Shown one piece after another: positions 31,796 through 42,661 of a stretch of 64,000 nucleotides of DNA. The notes under the pieces are model-generated. The model was not told the origin of the DNA and searched no databases. It worked only from the letters and a program-made list of their open reading frames with translations. Each line of letters opens with the position of its first letter. The stretch's first letter is position 1. The DNA is from Branchipolynoe longqiensis. Taxonomy: Eukaryota > Annelida > Polychaeta > Phyllodocida > Polynoidae. Made by a program: the position numbers and the translations under genes. The stretch spans positions 155,653,064-155,717,063 of the forward strand of contig CM059186.1 of the NCBI GenBank assembly GCA_030323885.1, read 5' to 3'.

Positions 31796-32254
31796 GCCAG
31801 AGTCAGTTTTACTTATTTTATTAATGTTTTTATTTATATCCTATGGTTAATGACATATGTAGAACTAGAAAATTAGTAGGGTTAATCAGATATTGGTTAT
31901 ATATTTCTCTGAAACAAGTGTATGTTGACACATTTGGCATTTTAATATTTAGAACAAGAATTAATAATGGTGATGTGGATATCACTGATTGTTTTGTGTG
32001 GAATTGTATGTTTCTTAGCTCAAAATGTTTAACTATGCCTAGTTTTGTCTTAGCTATATTCATCAGATCATTATATTGCATGTGTGCATACATGTTTATG
32101 CCAAATTGTTATGTATTTCTATTCATTTTGAATAAAATCGAAGTTTTTCCATACGCGTATCGACAAACTCAATGGCCATTTGCTTTGCTGCCAACGCCGT
32201 TTTCAGCGCATGCACAGTTGGAACCGTGATCTCGTCTATTGTAACACAATTTTT
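31796..32254. other. AT-rich unassigned sequence with an open frame
   Basis: An open frame of 128 codons lies at 31843-32229 on the plus strand. It has no domain, repeat pattern or codon bias that I recognise, and is AT-rich in all positions. I regard it as probably non-coding. Confidence 0.4.
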
Positions 32255-32520
32255 TTAATTAAGTTATGCTCCTAAATAACAGAATTTGATCTTAGTAGTG
32301 AATAGTCATGCTACTAAATAACAGAATTTGATCTGAAGCAGTGAAAAATTCATTGTGCCTTTTGTTTTATTATGCTTGCTCACGTGTGTTGACAGTGACT
32401 ATTCATTGACATTGTGCTTTTTGTTGGTCGTTTTTGTTTTATGAACGTTTGCTCGCGCATGTTTACAGCAGTGACAGTGAACTTTGCCACACACTGCGTT
32501 TTGTTTTACCCTTTATGGTG
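32255..32520. repeat. Dispersed repeat shared with 9290-9492
   Basis: Contains AAGTTATGCTCCTAAATAAC, then ACTAAATAACAGAATTTGAT, then GCAGTGA and CTTTTTGTT words, as at 9.3-9.5 kb. The unit CTAAATAACAGAATTTGATC appears twice about 50 bp apart. Confidence 0.6.
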
Positions 32521-32599
32521 GTTGCTAAGCGGTGCAATTAAAAATGCTCGGATGTCCAACATTGAGAATACTACGATAAAAGTGGTACTCGTGTAGCAG

Positions 32600-33006
32600 T
32601 ATAGTGCAGGAATAACAGATTAACCCCATACTTGCAGTACAGGGGTGAATGACAATGTAGTCTAAATACTGGCAAAAACTGCTTTAGTATGGAACAGGAA
32701 ATGGAATTCCTGGTTCCAGTATCAAATGGCTATTTATATTGGCACAGAGTTGGTGAAATGAGAGAGAATACAAAAAGACAAGACGGTGGCGATAGAATGC
32801 CGTCGATTTCACTTTTAAAGTCTATTATTAAGCTACATGTTTTATTATATTTTTCAACTCAAAAGTAGCGGGTAAATATGAAGTATATAAAAAATATATT
32901 CTGCTTCTTAAATTAAGAATTTATCTGCTCATTTCATTTACCCAGCATGTAGATATTTTTCGCCAGTTTTTCTAATAGGTTGGTTTTCACCCCTACTATA
33001 ACTAGT
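32600..33006 (-). mobile_element. TAGATAAAAGATTCACCC MITE, copy b
   Basis: Reverse copy of 22436-22853. CAGTACAGGGGTGAATGACA near the left end, ACAAAAAGACAAGACGGTGG and CTCAAAAGTAGCGGGTAAAT inside, and GGTTGGTTTTCACCCCTACT at the right end match in reverse. The termini are more decayed than copy a. It abuts the LINE. Confidence 0.78.
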
Positions 33007-33010
33007 ACTA

Positions 33011-35218
33011 GTAATACCGATTCCCAAACCTGGTAAAGACCAGAGTGAAGCCCACAACTATCGTCCCATAGCCCTTACAAGCTGCATCTGTAAAACCATG
33101 GAGCGCATTGTAAACAACCGCCTCGTCTGGCTACTGGAGTCAGGACACCACCTGTCCAACCTTCAATGTGGCTTCAGACGGGGCCGCAGCACCCTCGACC
33201 ATTTGGTGTGCATGGAGACCTTCATAAGAGATGCTTTCCTTAAGAAGGAGCACGTTGTGGCTGTCTTTTTCGACCTCGAAAAAGCCTATGACACAACGTG
33301 GCAGCATGGCATCATGGAGGATCTTCATGCGATTGGCCTTCGTGGCCACTTGCCAATTTTCATCAGGAACTTTCTTGCCTTCAGGCATTTCCGCGTCCGT
33401 GTCAAGACTACCTATTCCCGCCTACACTCACAGGAACTAGGAGTACCTCAAGGCAGCATACTGGCCGTGACCCTTTTCGGGGTCAAGGTCAATGGTATTG
33501 CTGCTGCTGTAAAGCAGGGGGTCTCCTGTAGTCTTTTCGTGGACGACTTTGTTTTATATTACAGCGGTGCTAACATGAATGTCATAGAGAGACAGCTACA
33601 ACCAAGCATAAATGGGATCCATCGATGGTCAGTTCTGAACGGTTTCAAATTTTCCAAGACCAAAACAGTCTGCATGCACTTCTGCCTGCTGCGTAGAATA
33701 CATGCGGAACCGGAGCTGACCCTGGATGGGGATCCCATTAAAGTCGTTGAGAAAACCAAATTTCTGGGCCTCATTCTCGACGCAAAACTGTCTTTTGTGC
33801 CACATATAAAGTACCTGAAAACAAGATGCCTGAAAGCGCTGGATATTCTGAGGGTGCTGTCCAGCTCAGAGTGGGGAGCGGACAGAGATGTTCTGCTCTC
33901 CGTGTACAGAACCTTGGTTTGTTCACGAGTGGATTACGGCAGCATAGTATATGGTTCCGCAAGGAAATCATATATTGGGCTGCTAGACACGATCCACCAC
34001 CAGGGACTGCGCCTGGCCCTTGGGGCCTTCCGCACCTCACCAGTTCAGAGCCTTTATGTCGAAGCCAATGAACCATCACTTAATAACAGGAGAATCAAAC
34101 TGGCCATGCAATATGTAGTCAAGATAAAAACTAATGCATTGAATCCTGCACACAATTGTCTATTCGAGCAACATGACGAATCCAGGTATGAAGCCAGGCC
34201 AAATTACATCCGGCCACTGAGGCTCCGAATGAAACCTCATTTGGAGGCCTTAGGCGTGGATTTGGACGTGTTGGAGGATGCCAAAGTCCCAGAACATCCC
34301 CCGTGGTTGTTGAGAAAGCCATCGGTTATCCTCCGACTCACGGAACTGAGGAAATCTGGGACACATCCACTCGAGTACAAAGGACTGCATGCAGAGATTC
34401 AAGGCCAGTTTGCAGACCACCTCTCCATATATACTGATGGTTCGAAAGACCAAAGCCGGGTAGCTGCTGCGGCAGTCTGCCGACGGGAAAAATTTGGTGT
34501 ACGTTTGCCAGATCAGAGCTCGATTTTCACTGCAGAGGCCCGAGCACTCCTTCTCGCTTTGGAGTATATCGAGGTATCCAACCACACTAACTATGTTATA
34601 TACAGTGATTCCTTCTCTTGCCTCCTGGCTGTTGCTGGACTGAAAACGAATCACCCTATTCTAGCAATGGTCATTTATAAAATGAACCAACTGACAACAG
34701 ATGGGTATGATATCCACCTGTGCTGGGTGCCTGGCCATGCTGGCATACAAGGAAACGAACGAGCTGATCGGGCTGCGAAGAAGGCCCTGAACTGTGATCT
34801 TGAACCATGTCTGATCCCTCACTCTGATCTGAAACCACTAATAGCCACCCACATAAAATCCAAATGGCAACATGAGTGGGATGAAAACATCAATAAACTT
34901 AAAGAAATTGAACCATCTGTGGGAAAGCCACCACAGACTCATGCGGGAGGTCGGCGGGACCAAGTGGTCCTTAGTCGCTGCCGTGTTGGCCACTCGTGGC
35001 TTACACATGCTTTTCTGCTCAAGGGGGAACCTCCCCCTGAATGTATTGGGTGTCAGTCCCCACTGACACTCAAACACATTTTACTAAGTTGCGTTGATTT
35101 TTTGGCCCTGCGCCAACGGTTCTACACTGCAGGCAGTATGCATGACCTTTTTACTAAGGTAAAACAGGAAAACATTTTAGCCTTTTTGAGGGCAGCTGGA
35201 CTGTACCACCTTATATAG
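33011..35218 (+). CDS. LINE ORF2 (RT and RNase H), 5'-truncated
   Basis: The frame is open from the junction at about 33011 through PIPKPGKD and NYRPIALTS to a stop at 35218, with 706 codons after the first ATG (33098). RT motifs are CGFRRGRSTLDHL, VFFDLEKAYD, GVPQGSILAVTLF and the catalytic FVDD (near residue 147 from that ATG). The C-terminal RNase H has YTDGSKDQS, a glutamate in FTAEARALLLALE, YSDSFSCL and HAGIQGNERADRAA. RT followed by RNase H places it near the I/Jockey group of LINEs. The endonuclease and ORF1 are absent, consistent with 5' truncation. The frame has no internal stop, so the copy is fairly young. Confidence 0.88.
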   Translation, partial: VIPIPKPGKDQSEAHNYRPIALTSCICKTMERIVNNRLVWLLESGHHLSNLQCGFRRGRSTLDHLVCMETFIRDAFLKKEHVVAVFFDLEKAYDTTWQHGIMEDLHAIGLRGHLPIFIRNFLAFRHFRVRVKTTYSRLHSQELGVPQGSILAVTLFGVKVNGIAAAVKQGVSCSLFVDDFVLYYSGANMNVIERQLQPSINGIHRWSVLNGFKFSKTKTVCMHFCLLRRIHAEPELTLDGDPIKVVEKTKFLGLILDAKLSFVPHIKYLKTRCLKALDILRVLSSSEWGADRDVLLSVYRTLVCSRVDYGSIVYGSARKSYIGLLDTIHHQGLRLALGAFRTSPVQSLYVEANEPSLNNRRIKLAMQYVVKIKTNALNPAHNCLFEQHDESRYEARPNYIRPLRLRMKPHLEALGVDLDVLEDAKVPEHPPWLLRKPSVILRLTELRKSGTHPLEYKGLHAEIQGQFADHLSIYTDGSKDQSRVAAAAVCRREKFGVRLPDQSSIFTAEARALLLALEYIEVSNHTNYVIYSDSFSCLLAVAGLKTNHPILAMVIYKMNQLTTDGYDIHLCWVPGHAGIQGNERADRAAKKALNCDLEPCLIPHSDLKPLIATHIKSKWQHEWDENINKLKEIEPSVGKPPQTHAGGRRDQVVLSRCRVGHSWLTHAFLLKGEPPPECIGCQSPLTLKHILLSCVDFLALRQRFYTAGSMHDLFTKVKQENILAFLRAAGLYHLI

Positions 35219-35463
35219 TTTACTAAATGGATTCTATTAATTATTAATGAAACTTTTCTTTTTCTATGGGAATTTGTTTCCCTTGACCACAGATATATGA
35301 TTGTGAGCTTTCTAATTTAATTAGTGTCTATTGGCACATAATTGATTGTCTGCTTTTACATGTAAAAGCGATGGTTTGAACAAAAAACAAACATTTCTCG
35401 CCGTGAATATGGCCTATGCTGCCGACACGGCGTAAAGCAACCACCAATCAATCAATCAATCAG
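35219..35463 (+). mobile_element. LINE 3' UTR and ATCA tail
   Basis: The 3' untranslated part ends GGCCTATGCTGCCGACACGG, CGTAAAGCAACCACCA, then (ATCA)n. The same end occurs at 21363-21430 in reverse, which defines the 3' terminus. LINEs with microsatellite tails rather than poly(A) are known in the I group. Confidence 0.82.
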
Positions 35464-35694
35464 TACTAGTAGTAGGCCTACAAGTACGATGTAATATTTT
35501 ATCTAAGGAATACCATACTGACATCAGCAATAGATGGGGTGTAATGACGTCACGAGACAACTTCCGGTGGCCATATTGGATTATATACGAAAGGCTTGCA
35601 ACTGTTTACATTGTGTTTATTTACTGATTTGTTGGTTTATTTGTAACTGTTTTGAGCAGTTTATCTTCAGAAATTCGGGGAAAAGGGTTTTTTA
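35464..35694. other. Unassigned sequence upstream of pseudogene
   Basis: Contains AATGACGTCACG (near 35542) and CTTCCGGTGGCCATATTGGA. These look promoter-like, but nothing more can be said. Confidence 0.4.
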
Positions 35695-36725
35695 ATGGAG
35701 GGGAAGTCTTTTTTCAATTATGTAGCCTCACATGGCATTCACATCGTTGCTAAAGTGCTCTATGTTGACAGATTGGATGCTCTGTCAAAGAATTAGACAG
35801 GTTCGGGCAGTACCCGCTAGGTGGGGGCCACCATACTTCGGCGGCCACCGACCAGGTAGGCCCAGTGGGGGTGCTTTCAACCAAAAAATACTTTTTTGGC
35901 AATGCGCTTGATCCCAATGTAGATACTATTCTGGGGGAGCTTCAGCGCAAACACCCTTGCGATATTGGTATCTTTGACAAATTCATGGAGACTTGCTTGA
36001 CGCCAGTGATCCATGTCCTTGAGCGACAGCATGAGAGATATTTTGGCCATGATACCACAGACGAACTTGGAAGACAGACCGAATCAGCCAGGTCCCACAA
36101 CATAGACTCTTGAGGAAGTTGTGGCATGTTCTCTGTTGCTCAGCAGAGAGCACCAAATGCTACTCTTAATTTCCTGTCCTCCAAGGTCCGGTCACAAAAG
36201 AACTGTGTTACAACATACCTTGACAGCTTGCAGGATAAAAAAAGAGACAATGTCATTAACTTTGCCATATCGTTTGCAGGAACACAAAGGGTCATAAAAA
36301 GGAAGGAGATGAAGGAAGTTCTGATAGAAATATCCAGAAGAACTGCTGAAAAGAACCAGAAGAAAAGCATGACTGAGCGGTGCAAGATTGAAAAGAAGCT
36401 GAAAGGTTTGAAGAGACCTGTCAACTCTATTTCCTGAACTTGAACCCCGTAAGATTGAGGAATTGATTGACTTGTTGCATGAGAGAAGCATTATCATTGG
36501 ACGAGATATCATGCAATCATGGTATAATGATTAAACCAAACAAAACACGACATACTGTAGCAAAATTGAAAAAATTGTGAAAAAGATGGGCTCACGGTAT
36601 AACTTGTATCAAATTGCCTACTAGGAACCTAATGAAGATTATGACACTGCTGAAGATTATGAACTTTCAAGATATGCACTCGCAGCAGATCTGATCGCTG
36701 ATGACCTTGTATTTTTGTCATTCTT
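35695..36725 (+). pseudogene. Broken gene of unknown function
   Basis: Starts ATG with a coding-like stretch (KSFFNYVASHGIHIVAKVLY) and stops after 33 codons. Further coding-like pieces follow in shifting frames: FFGNALDPNVDTILGEL near 35890, RSQKNCVTTYLDSLQDKK near 36190 followed by a Lys/Arg-rich part, LFPELEPRKIEELIDLLHER near 36427, and YDTAEDYELSRYALAADLIA near 36640. The last resembles an acidic C-terminus that I have seen in uncharacterised invertebrate proteins, but I cannot name the family. The pieces could be a decayed single-exon gene or a processed copy. At least three breaks are visible. Confidence 0.5.
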
Positions 36726-38067
36726 TTTTAATCCAACTTTTACGATTTTGTTGGGTGGTCAGACAGCCTCCTACTTGAGGTCATGAGGCGTGAACCTAAT
36801 AATTATTATGTTTGATCATTATTAATAATTATTCTTATTTGTTCAATGGTGATTTTTATGATTGATCTAGATAGAGATTTCTTCTGGCTTTCAGATACTT
36901 CAAAGATTTTATTAATTCGTTGAGAAATAAGAAAGTTACAGCAATTTCCCTAAGAACACAGTATGTTTTGATCACACCTTCTTCATTTGTTTTAAGGTTA
37001 ATTGTGAGGACATAATTTGGATAATTAAAAATAATGAAATAATAATAACTTTTTTTATTTCTCAATGGATTGCAATGATCTAAGTGTTATTTTCTTTGTC
37101 TCTTCATCCTCTTTCAAATGAGTCCAGTTACACTGGAATTGGAGGTTTTTGAACTTTTGACTCACATACCTGGGTCGTTCTCAGAAACTGGATACCACTT
37201 GAGGTAGTCTACTTGAAATGCATATTTCAAAGAAACCAATTATTGGAGTGTCAATATTTAGATTTCATCATTTAGCCCAATAATGTGGGATATATTTTAG
37301 ATCAAAAGTAAATGTTAATATTGTGTATTATGTATCTTATTGGGATGGATGCAGCTAAATAAATAGAATATTAGATCACTAATTTGTGACATTGTCAATA
37401 GCATTGAAAATACAGTGTCACAAACTTAATGGAAACCTCTGAACAACAGCACCTTTAACTTCAAATGGTCATATACAATGTCTTCATTAAGTTGAAGACA
37501 TTTATTTCTTAAAAAATGATAAAATTATGAAATAGTTAACCTTTTCTGGAGTCATTAACATCATAACATTATGTTTCCACTTGCAAGTACTATGAAACTC
37601 TGTATCAAACAGTGAGTACAAATACAGTACAGGAACTATTTTCACCATTTGGCACTCTATGCATGGACCCAGTTATGGTATAGTAAAAAATAAATCCTGA
37701 AATTGTCCCATAACATTGAAATTTGAGCCAAACATTTGTGTAAAATTGTTGATTCCACTTGGACTGTTACTGTGCTAATATTTTTCTGCTTTTCTCTTTA
37801 ATCATCACAAATAAGACAGAACCATAGCAATGAGGTTTCAAATTATTATTACTACTGTTTATAAAGCAAGTGGCATGTGAAATGTCATAAAAATGTCAAG
37901 CTTTGTGTGGAAAATATTTGATTTTGGAGTCAGATTGGTTTCCATGCGATACCGCTATTTACTGGGTGTGAGCATCATTTGACCTACTTAAAAATGTCAG
38001 AATATGTTTATTTTCAATTATTCAGATGCAAAGAGGACATACACATAGAGGAAACTTGTATATATAT
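36726..38067. other. AT-rich sequence with nothing recognised
   Basis: About 1.3 kb without repeat or coding signal. Confidence 0.5.
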
Positions 38068-38381
38068 AGTATAGTTATACGAATCTTACCTGGATATAGA
38101 TGATGGATAACTGTTGTTTTCCCGAGGTATAAGCCTCGGGTAGACGTGGGCTAGGGAGAAGGAAGCACGTGAGGTACCAGCAATTTTAACCTACTTATTC
38201 AGGATAAAAATGATCTTTCAATACAATGGATACTATGATTTTCCCGTAATGGTACACCAACGGGATAGACGTGGCAGGGCGTGGTGGGTGGGCCCTAGCC
38301 CACGTCTACCCGAGGCTTATACCTCGGGAAAACAACAGTTATCCATCATCTATACCCAGGTAAGATTCGTATAACTATACT
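38068..38381. repeat. Inverted repeat with arms of about 88 bp
   Basis: Arms 38068-38155 and 38293-38381 are near-perfect inverted copies (AGTATAGTTATACGAATCTT, ending GACGTGGGCTAGGG). One G/A difference plus one indel was seen by eye. Each arm contains its own small hairpin (CCCGAGGTATAAGCCTCGGG). The loop is 137 bp. It ends 126 bp from the recombinase ORF that follows, so it may be a terminal repeat of that element. Confidence 0.85.
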
Positions 38382-38506
38382 ATTTTACCTCGGTATACAG
38401 CCTCAGGCTAGCCTCAGGCTAGGGAGACCTTTACATAATTCATTTTTATCCTTAATATCATCCATTCTTATATAATATTCAACATTTTTGTTCTCACCTA
38501 TTCTTG

Positions 38507-38789
38507 TTAGTTGGCGAGCAGGCGCTTTGCAATGCCGGTAGGCTTTTCTAGTCGCTTGTTGTAATGTTTTGCAAACGACTTAGCCGTCTTCCAGCCTGCA
38601 TGCGCTAGTATTCTTTTCACAGAAACACCTAGCAACCGTGCCTTGGAGACCATGGCACCTCTAGTTGAGTGGGATGAGTATTTGCTCGTATCCACTCCAG
38701 CCAATTTCAACACCGTAATTGTCCATCTGGCAAGGGTGTCTCGTGAAATTGCCTTATGTGGCTTTATAAAGCTCACTAATAGTTGTTGT
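38507..38789 (-). CDS. Tyrosine recombinase C-terminal domain, cut by assembly gap
   Basis: The minus-strand frame runs from the gap to a stop at 38507. It carries the second half of a tyrosine recombinase: YSSHSTRGAMVSKA (box II HxxR), LAHAGWKTAKSFAKHY (W/H position and the nucleophilic Tyr, as HYNK). HSTRGA and GWxxxxxFxxxY are typical of recombinases of DIRS-like retrotransposons and Cryptons in invertebrates. The N-terminal half and any RT lie in or beyond the 500-N gap. The element type cannot be settled from this part. Confidence 0.8.
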
Positions 38790-39289
38790 NNNNNNNNNNN
38801 NNNNNNNNNNNNNNNNNNNNNNNNNNNNNNNNNNNNNNNNNNNNNNNNNNNNNNNNNNNNNNNNNNNNNNNNNNNNNNNNNNNNNNNNNNNNNNNNNNNN
38901 NNNNNNNNNNNNNNNNNNNNNNNNNNNNNNNNNNNNNNNNNNNNNNNNNNNNNNNNNNNNNNNNNNNNNNNNNNNNNNNNNNNNNNNNNNNNNNNNNNNN
39001 NNNNNNNNNNNNNNNNNNNNNNNNNNNNNNNNNNNNNNNNNNNNNNNNNNNNNNNNNNNNNNNNNNNNNNNNNNNNNNNNNNNNNNNNNNNNNNNNNNNN
39101 NNNNNNNNNNNNNNNNNNNNNNNNNNNNNNNNNNNNNNNNNNNNNNNNNNNNNNNNNNNNNNNNNNNNNNNNNNNNNNNNNNNNNNNNNNNNNNNNNNNN
39201 NNNNNNNNNNNNNNNNNNNNNNNNNNNNNNNNNNNNNNNNNNNNNNNNNNNNNNNNNNNNNNNNNNNNNNNNNNNNNNNNNNNNNNNNN
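38790..39289. other. Assembly gap, 500 N
   Basis: Exactly 500 undetermined bases. The round length suggests a gap of unknown size. Any frames across it are artefacts. Confidence 1.
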
Positions 39290-39664
39290 TTTACTCCCCC
39301 CTTACATAATATCAAATTTATATTTAAAAGGCTGTCTTTTATCCTCCTGTCACTGTCCAGGCTGTGTCTGCTAATTCTCTTGCGCACCCATGCCCCCTTT
39401 TAAAACTCATGACAACAAAAATATAAATTTGTTTCAAAAATAGGGTAAGCAGGACAGAATAGCAACACAAGCAGGGAACCATGACAGGTCAGATCTTGCA
39501 CAAGACAATCAGAACAACATGTCCTTCAGTAGGGATTGATCCCACCAACCAAGTTTTGACTACTGTAGTTTTTTTTTGCAGTACTTGCTTCAATCGATCA
39601 TCGACCTTATATTTTAGTGCTTGATCGAATTTTGCAAATGCTGTCATCTAGTCCCACATCGATA
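39290..39664. other. Unassigned sequence after the gap
   Basis: No gene or repeat was recognised. It may contain more of the recombinase element, but no motif supports this. Confidence 0.4.
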
Positions 39665-39939
39665 CACCCGTCCCTCCATTTTGACCTCACCGACTATGAA
39701 CTGTAAGAAACCTGAGACGTCGCTGGTAGACGCGTGGTTGCTCAGCAGGTCCTTATTGAGTTAACATTGCGGATCTCGCCTTATGGGCAAACAAGTACCA
39801 GCAATACACCCGTCCATCCATTTTGACATCACCGACTATGAACTGTAAGGAACCTGAAGACGTCGATGGTAGACGCGTGGTTGCTCAGCAGGTCCTTATT
39901 GAGTTAACATTGCGGATCTCGCCTTATGGGAAAACAAGG
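39665..39939. repeat. Tandem duplication with 142-bp period
   Basis: Unit 1 (39665-39806) and unit 2 (39807-39939) share CACCCGTCC(C/A)TCCATTTTGAC, ACCGACTATGAACTGTAAG and TAGACGCGTGGTTGCTCAGC with only a few changes. Confidence 0.88.
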
Positions 39940-40894
39940 TTTAAGCGGTTTTGGTTCGATGACCTACTTTTTAGGGACTGTTTTCTTGAAACTTAGAGCC
40001 AAATCTTCGATCTCACCAAATACAAGTCTATTATGTCGAGTTAGAAGCAAATAATGACTCAATATGTGCCTTCTGTACAATGATACAGCATCCCATATCC
40101 ATATTAACACATAACATGGCAATTTAATTTCATCTACGACAGCGTTAACACGGTGGCATACTTGTACAAGCAATGATATTGTATAGAACCAATGTCATCC
40201 ATCAACTGACCCATTCATTTCTTCCATCAATGGTTGCCCTAACCAACCACTGGTCCCCTCACTTCCAGTGACTCTCTGAATCATTGACCCCGTCAATCCT
40301 TGCCCACGATCAATCCAATGATCCTATCATTACGCCTACTGTGGCACCCGAACGGTGATGCCCACACCAGTGGTGTGCAGACCATCGTGAGCCCACGCAT
40401 GTCTGCAGCCTGTCCGGCACCGCATACCACCGATTGGACGCTCGGAAGCGGATTACGGATCCGAGATCCAATATTGGTAACACCCGCACCGCGATCGGCG
40501 CCTGCACCTCATTGGATTTATCCAAAAACCACATCCTTGGTTCAACAAAAAAACAACTTCTGACTGGTGCTCGGATCACGTCCCTGCCGCACACTAACCT
40601 ATGAGTACATGTAAATGGAGGGAGGCAGTAAACACACAGCGTGTCACCTTACCGTCCGCCCTACTCTAAGTCGTCTTCCTCTCGTATTTCCCCTCGCACA
40701 TGCAAACTCATCCCTCCTACACTTACATCGTCTTTCACTCGCATTTCTACCATCGTACACACGGACTCGTCCCTGCCGGACAGCATCATCCGGTTCGATG
40801 AGCAGCCCGAGGCGTGAACTCGTCTATGGTTCAGTCAGCGCCGATGGGTCAGGTGGCCGTTAAGACCTTCCCATGGCTATATCCACGCCAGTTT
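39940..40894. other. Unassigned sequence
   Basis: No coding signal with family support was found. Short frames on both strands lack motifs. Confidence 0.5.
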
Positions 40895-41105
40895 CATGCA
40901 AGCAGGAATCAGAGAGGTGCATAATGTTTAATTAAATCATCTCCCCCTTACTTTGCTACTGCGGGTTCTTTGCAAGCAGGAATCGGAGGAAAGACCAATT
41001 GCTTTAATTAGCTTCCCCCCCTGTACTTGTATTCTAACGAGCAGGGATCCGAGAGGCACCTAATGTCTAATTAAATCCTCCCCCCCCTTACTTGTTCATT
41101 GTGGG
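40895..41105. repeat. Three-copy tandem repeat of about 65-75 bp
   Basis: Units begin GCAAGCAGGAATC(A/G)GAG near 40898 and 40973 and GAGCAGGGATCCGAGAGG near 41039. Each continues with TTTAATTAA and a C run followed by TTACTTG. They lie downstream of the envelope-like gene on its strand, so they could be part of a terminal or untranslated region. Confidence 0.7.
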
Positions 41106-41339
41106 TTGGGCGGGGAGCCTAATTTCCCGTTATTCCCAAATCCCTCGAGCATTACCAGGATCCCGAGTCAGCTACCCGTCGCCAGACCAAAAGGCTTGGG
41201 AGGGGCTAGGAGTAGGTGACTAGAAATCCTTGATGGCAAGCCCCAGCGGTTCCGAGCGACTCTCACTCCCTTCAATTTACACCTTGGTCAATTCCGACCG
41301 GTTACTTCTTCCGAATGAGGTCATTACTTCGTCTTGAAT

Positions 41340-41640
41340 TTTTATACAACGTCCCTGCACACGAGAAATGCATATAATATGCGGAATAAGACTACCCCTA
41401 GTAGACAACTCGGAAATGTTTACATCACTACGCAAATGACACAATGTCCCTGCTCCTCCCCCAATGTTTTATGGTTCAGACGCACCAGAGTGCATATACC
41501 TGCGCACTACATACTAACCCTTACCAAAGACAGCTTGGAAAAAGCCTGTCAACAACCACCCACGTTATACAGCGTCCGTGCTCCTCCCCAACCTTTATGG
41601 TTCAGACGCCCCAACACTGTACACTCATGTTGGCAACCCT
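41340..41640. repeat. Degenerate repeats around GTCCCTGCTCCTCCCC
   Basis: Two blocks near 41447 and 41574 share TGTCC(C/G)TGCTCCTCCCCAA and TTATGGTTCAGACGC. A third partial word is near 41349. It is non-coding and directly follows the stop of the envelope-like frame. Confidence 0.65.
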
Positions 41641-41641
41641 C

Positions 41642-42661
41642 CTATGCCTGATACGGCAGCGCGGTCAGCTCCAACCTAGGGTCCCGCGCCTTATACCGCA
41701 CGATGGTGTCTCTATGGATTGGTAACGGGGAGGGAGGGGGCATAGCTTTGGATTCACAGACCACCGCCTCCCTACACACCGATACCATCCCTTGCCTCCT
41801 CCTTGGGTGTCTGCATCTGGTACAACGAGCTTGGCATCTGTAATAACAATACATCATACCACCTAACACGATTATACCGGTGACTGCCAACAAACAATAC
41901 CACAATATACTGAAATGTTCAATACGGACGTAATCGTCCGGCACCTGCACTAGACCGTTGATTGACATCAGGGGAACCTGTAGCTCCGGCAGCCTCTCGA
42001 GCTGTTCCTTCATTACTCGGTGGAGAACAGCAGGCCATGAGACATTCAAGGCTGGGAGGTCCAGCCTTGGTGGCATCCGTTGTATGTTCACGGTCTCATG
42101 TTTCACAGTCAATGTTCGCAGAAGCCAACCTCTGCCCTCCACCAAGCATGCCTCCGGCACCTGCAGCACTGTTGGGCCGGTGATCCTCTTGTTGACCTGA
42201 GGCTTTCCAGCACAACGAATTGTCACATCGATCCGAGGTTCATGGGGTGCAATGCTCACATCACCCATGCCCTCCACAGGTGCCACAATGGTGGCAGACA
42301 TAGTCTTTTGGATCTTCGTGATCTGCAGCTTCCAGTCTCCCGTTTCCGTCCCTGTCACGAGCGCCGCTTCGCAGGTCTGGTAGGTCATTTCCATGGCAGG
42401 GTAGCACACCGTGGGCAAGTTGCCCATGCAAGCTTCAGGATAGAAGCTCGCCTTCCTTCTCGTGCTCACCGCTACCACAGATTTTTCCACCACGGTCCTT
42501 GAATGTTCATCATCTAGTGGCACTGGCAGATATGTCAAGTGGTATGCCGCATACGTCTCCTGACTCACCATCTGGAGTCCTAGGCGGAAGGCGGAAGGCG
42601 GAAGGCGATCGACGCGTCCGGACCCCACACCGGTTCTACCCTTGCGTGTTGGTAGTACCAA
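41642..42661 (-). pseudogene. Envelope-like glycoprotein, C-terminal part
   Basis: A minus-strand open frame of 339 codons, in a different frame from the N-terminal part with which it overlaps at 42580-42661. It has an ectodomain with spaced cysteines, then a hydrophobic membrane segment (about residues 241-262: SILWYCLLAVTGIIVLGGMM), a Cys/Arg-rich juxtamembrane stretch and a cytoplasmic tail of about 65 residues. That layout fits the membrane-proximal half of a class I-type retroelement fusion protein. It is separated from its N-terminal half by a frameshift at a 7-bp repeat near 42584-42610. Confidence 0.68.

Noticed and set aside
31843..32229. Protein-coding gene of 128 codons
   Set aside because: There is no recognisable domain, codon bias, start context or neighbour support; the AT-rich composition is uniform over all codon positions.
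38643..39403. Open frames of more than 200 codons across the gap
   Set aside because: They consist almost entirely of undetermined bases.
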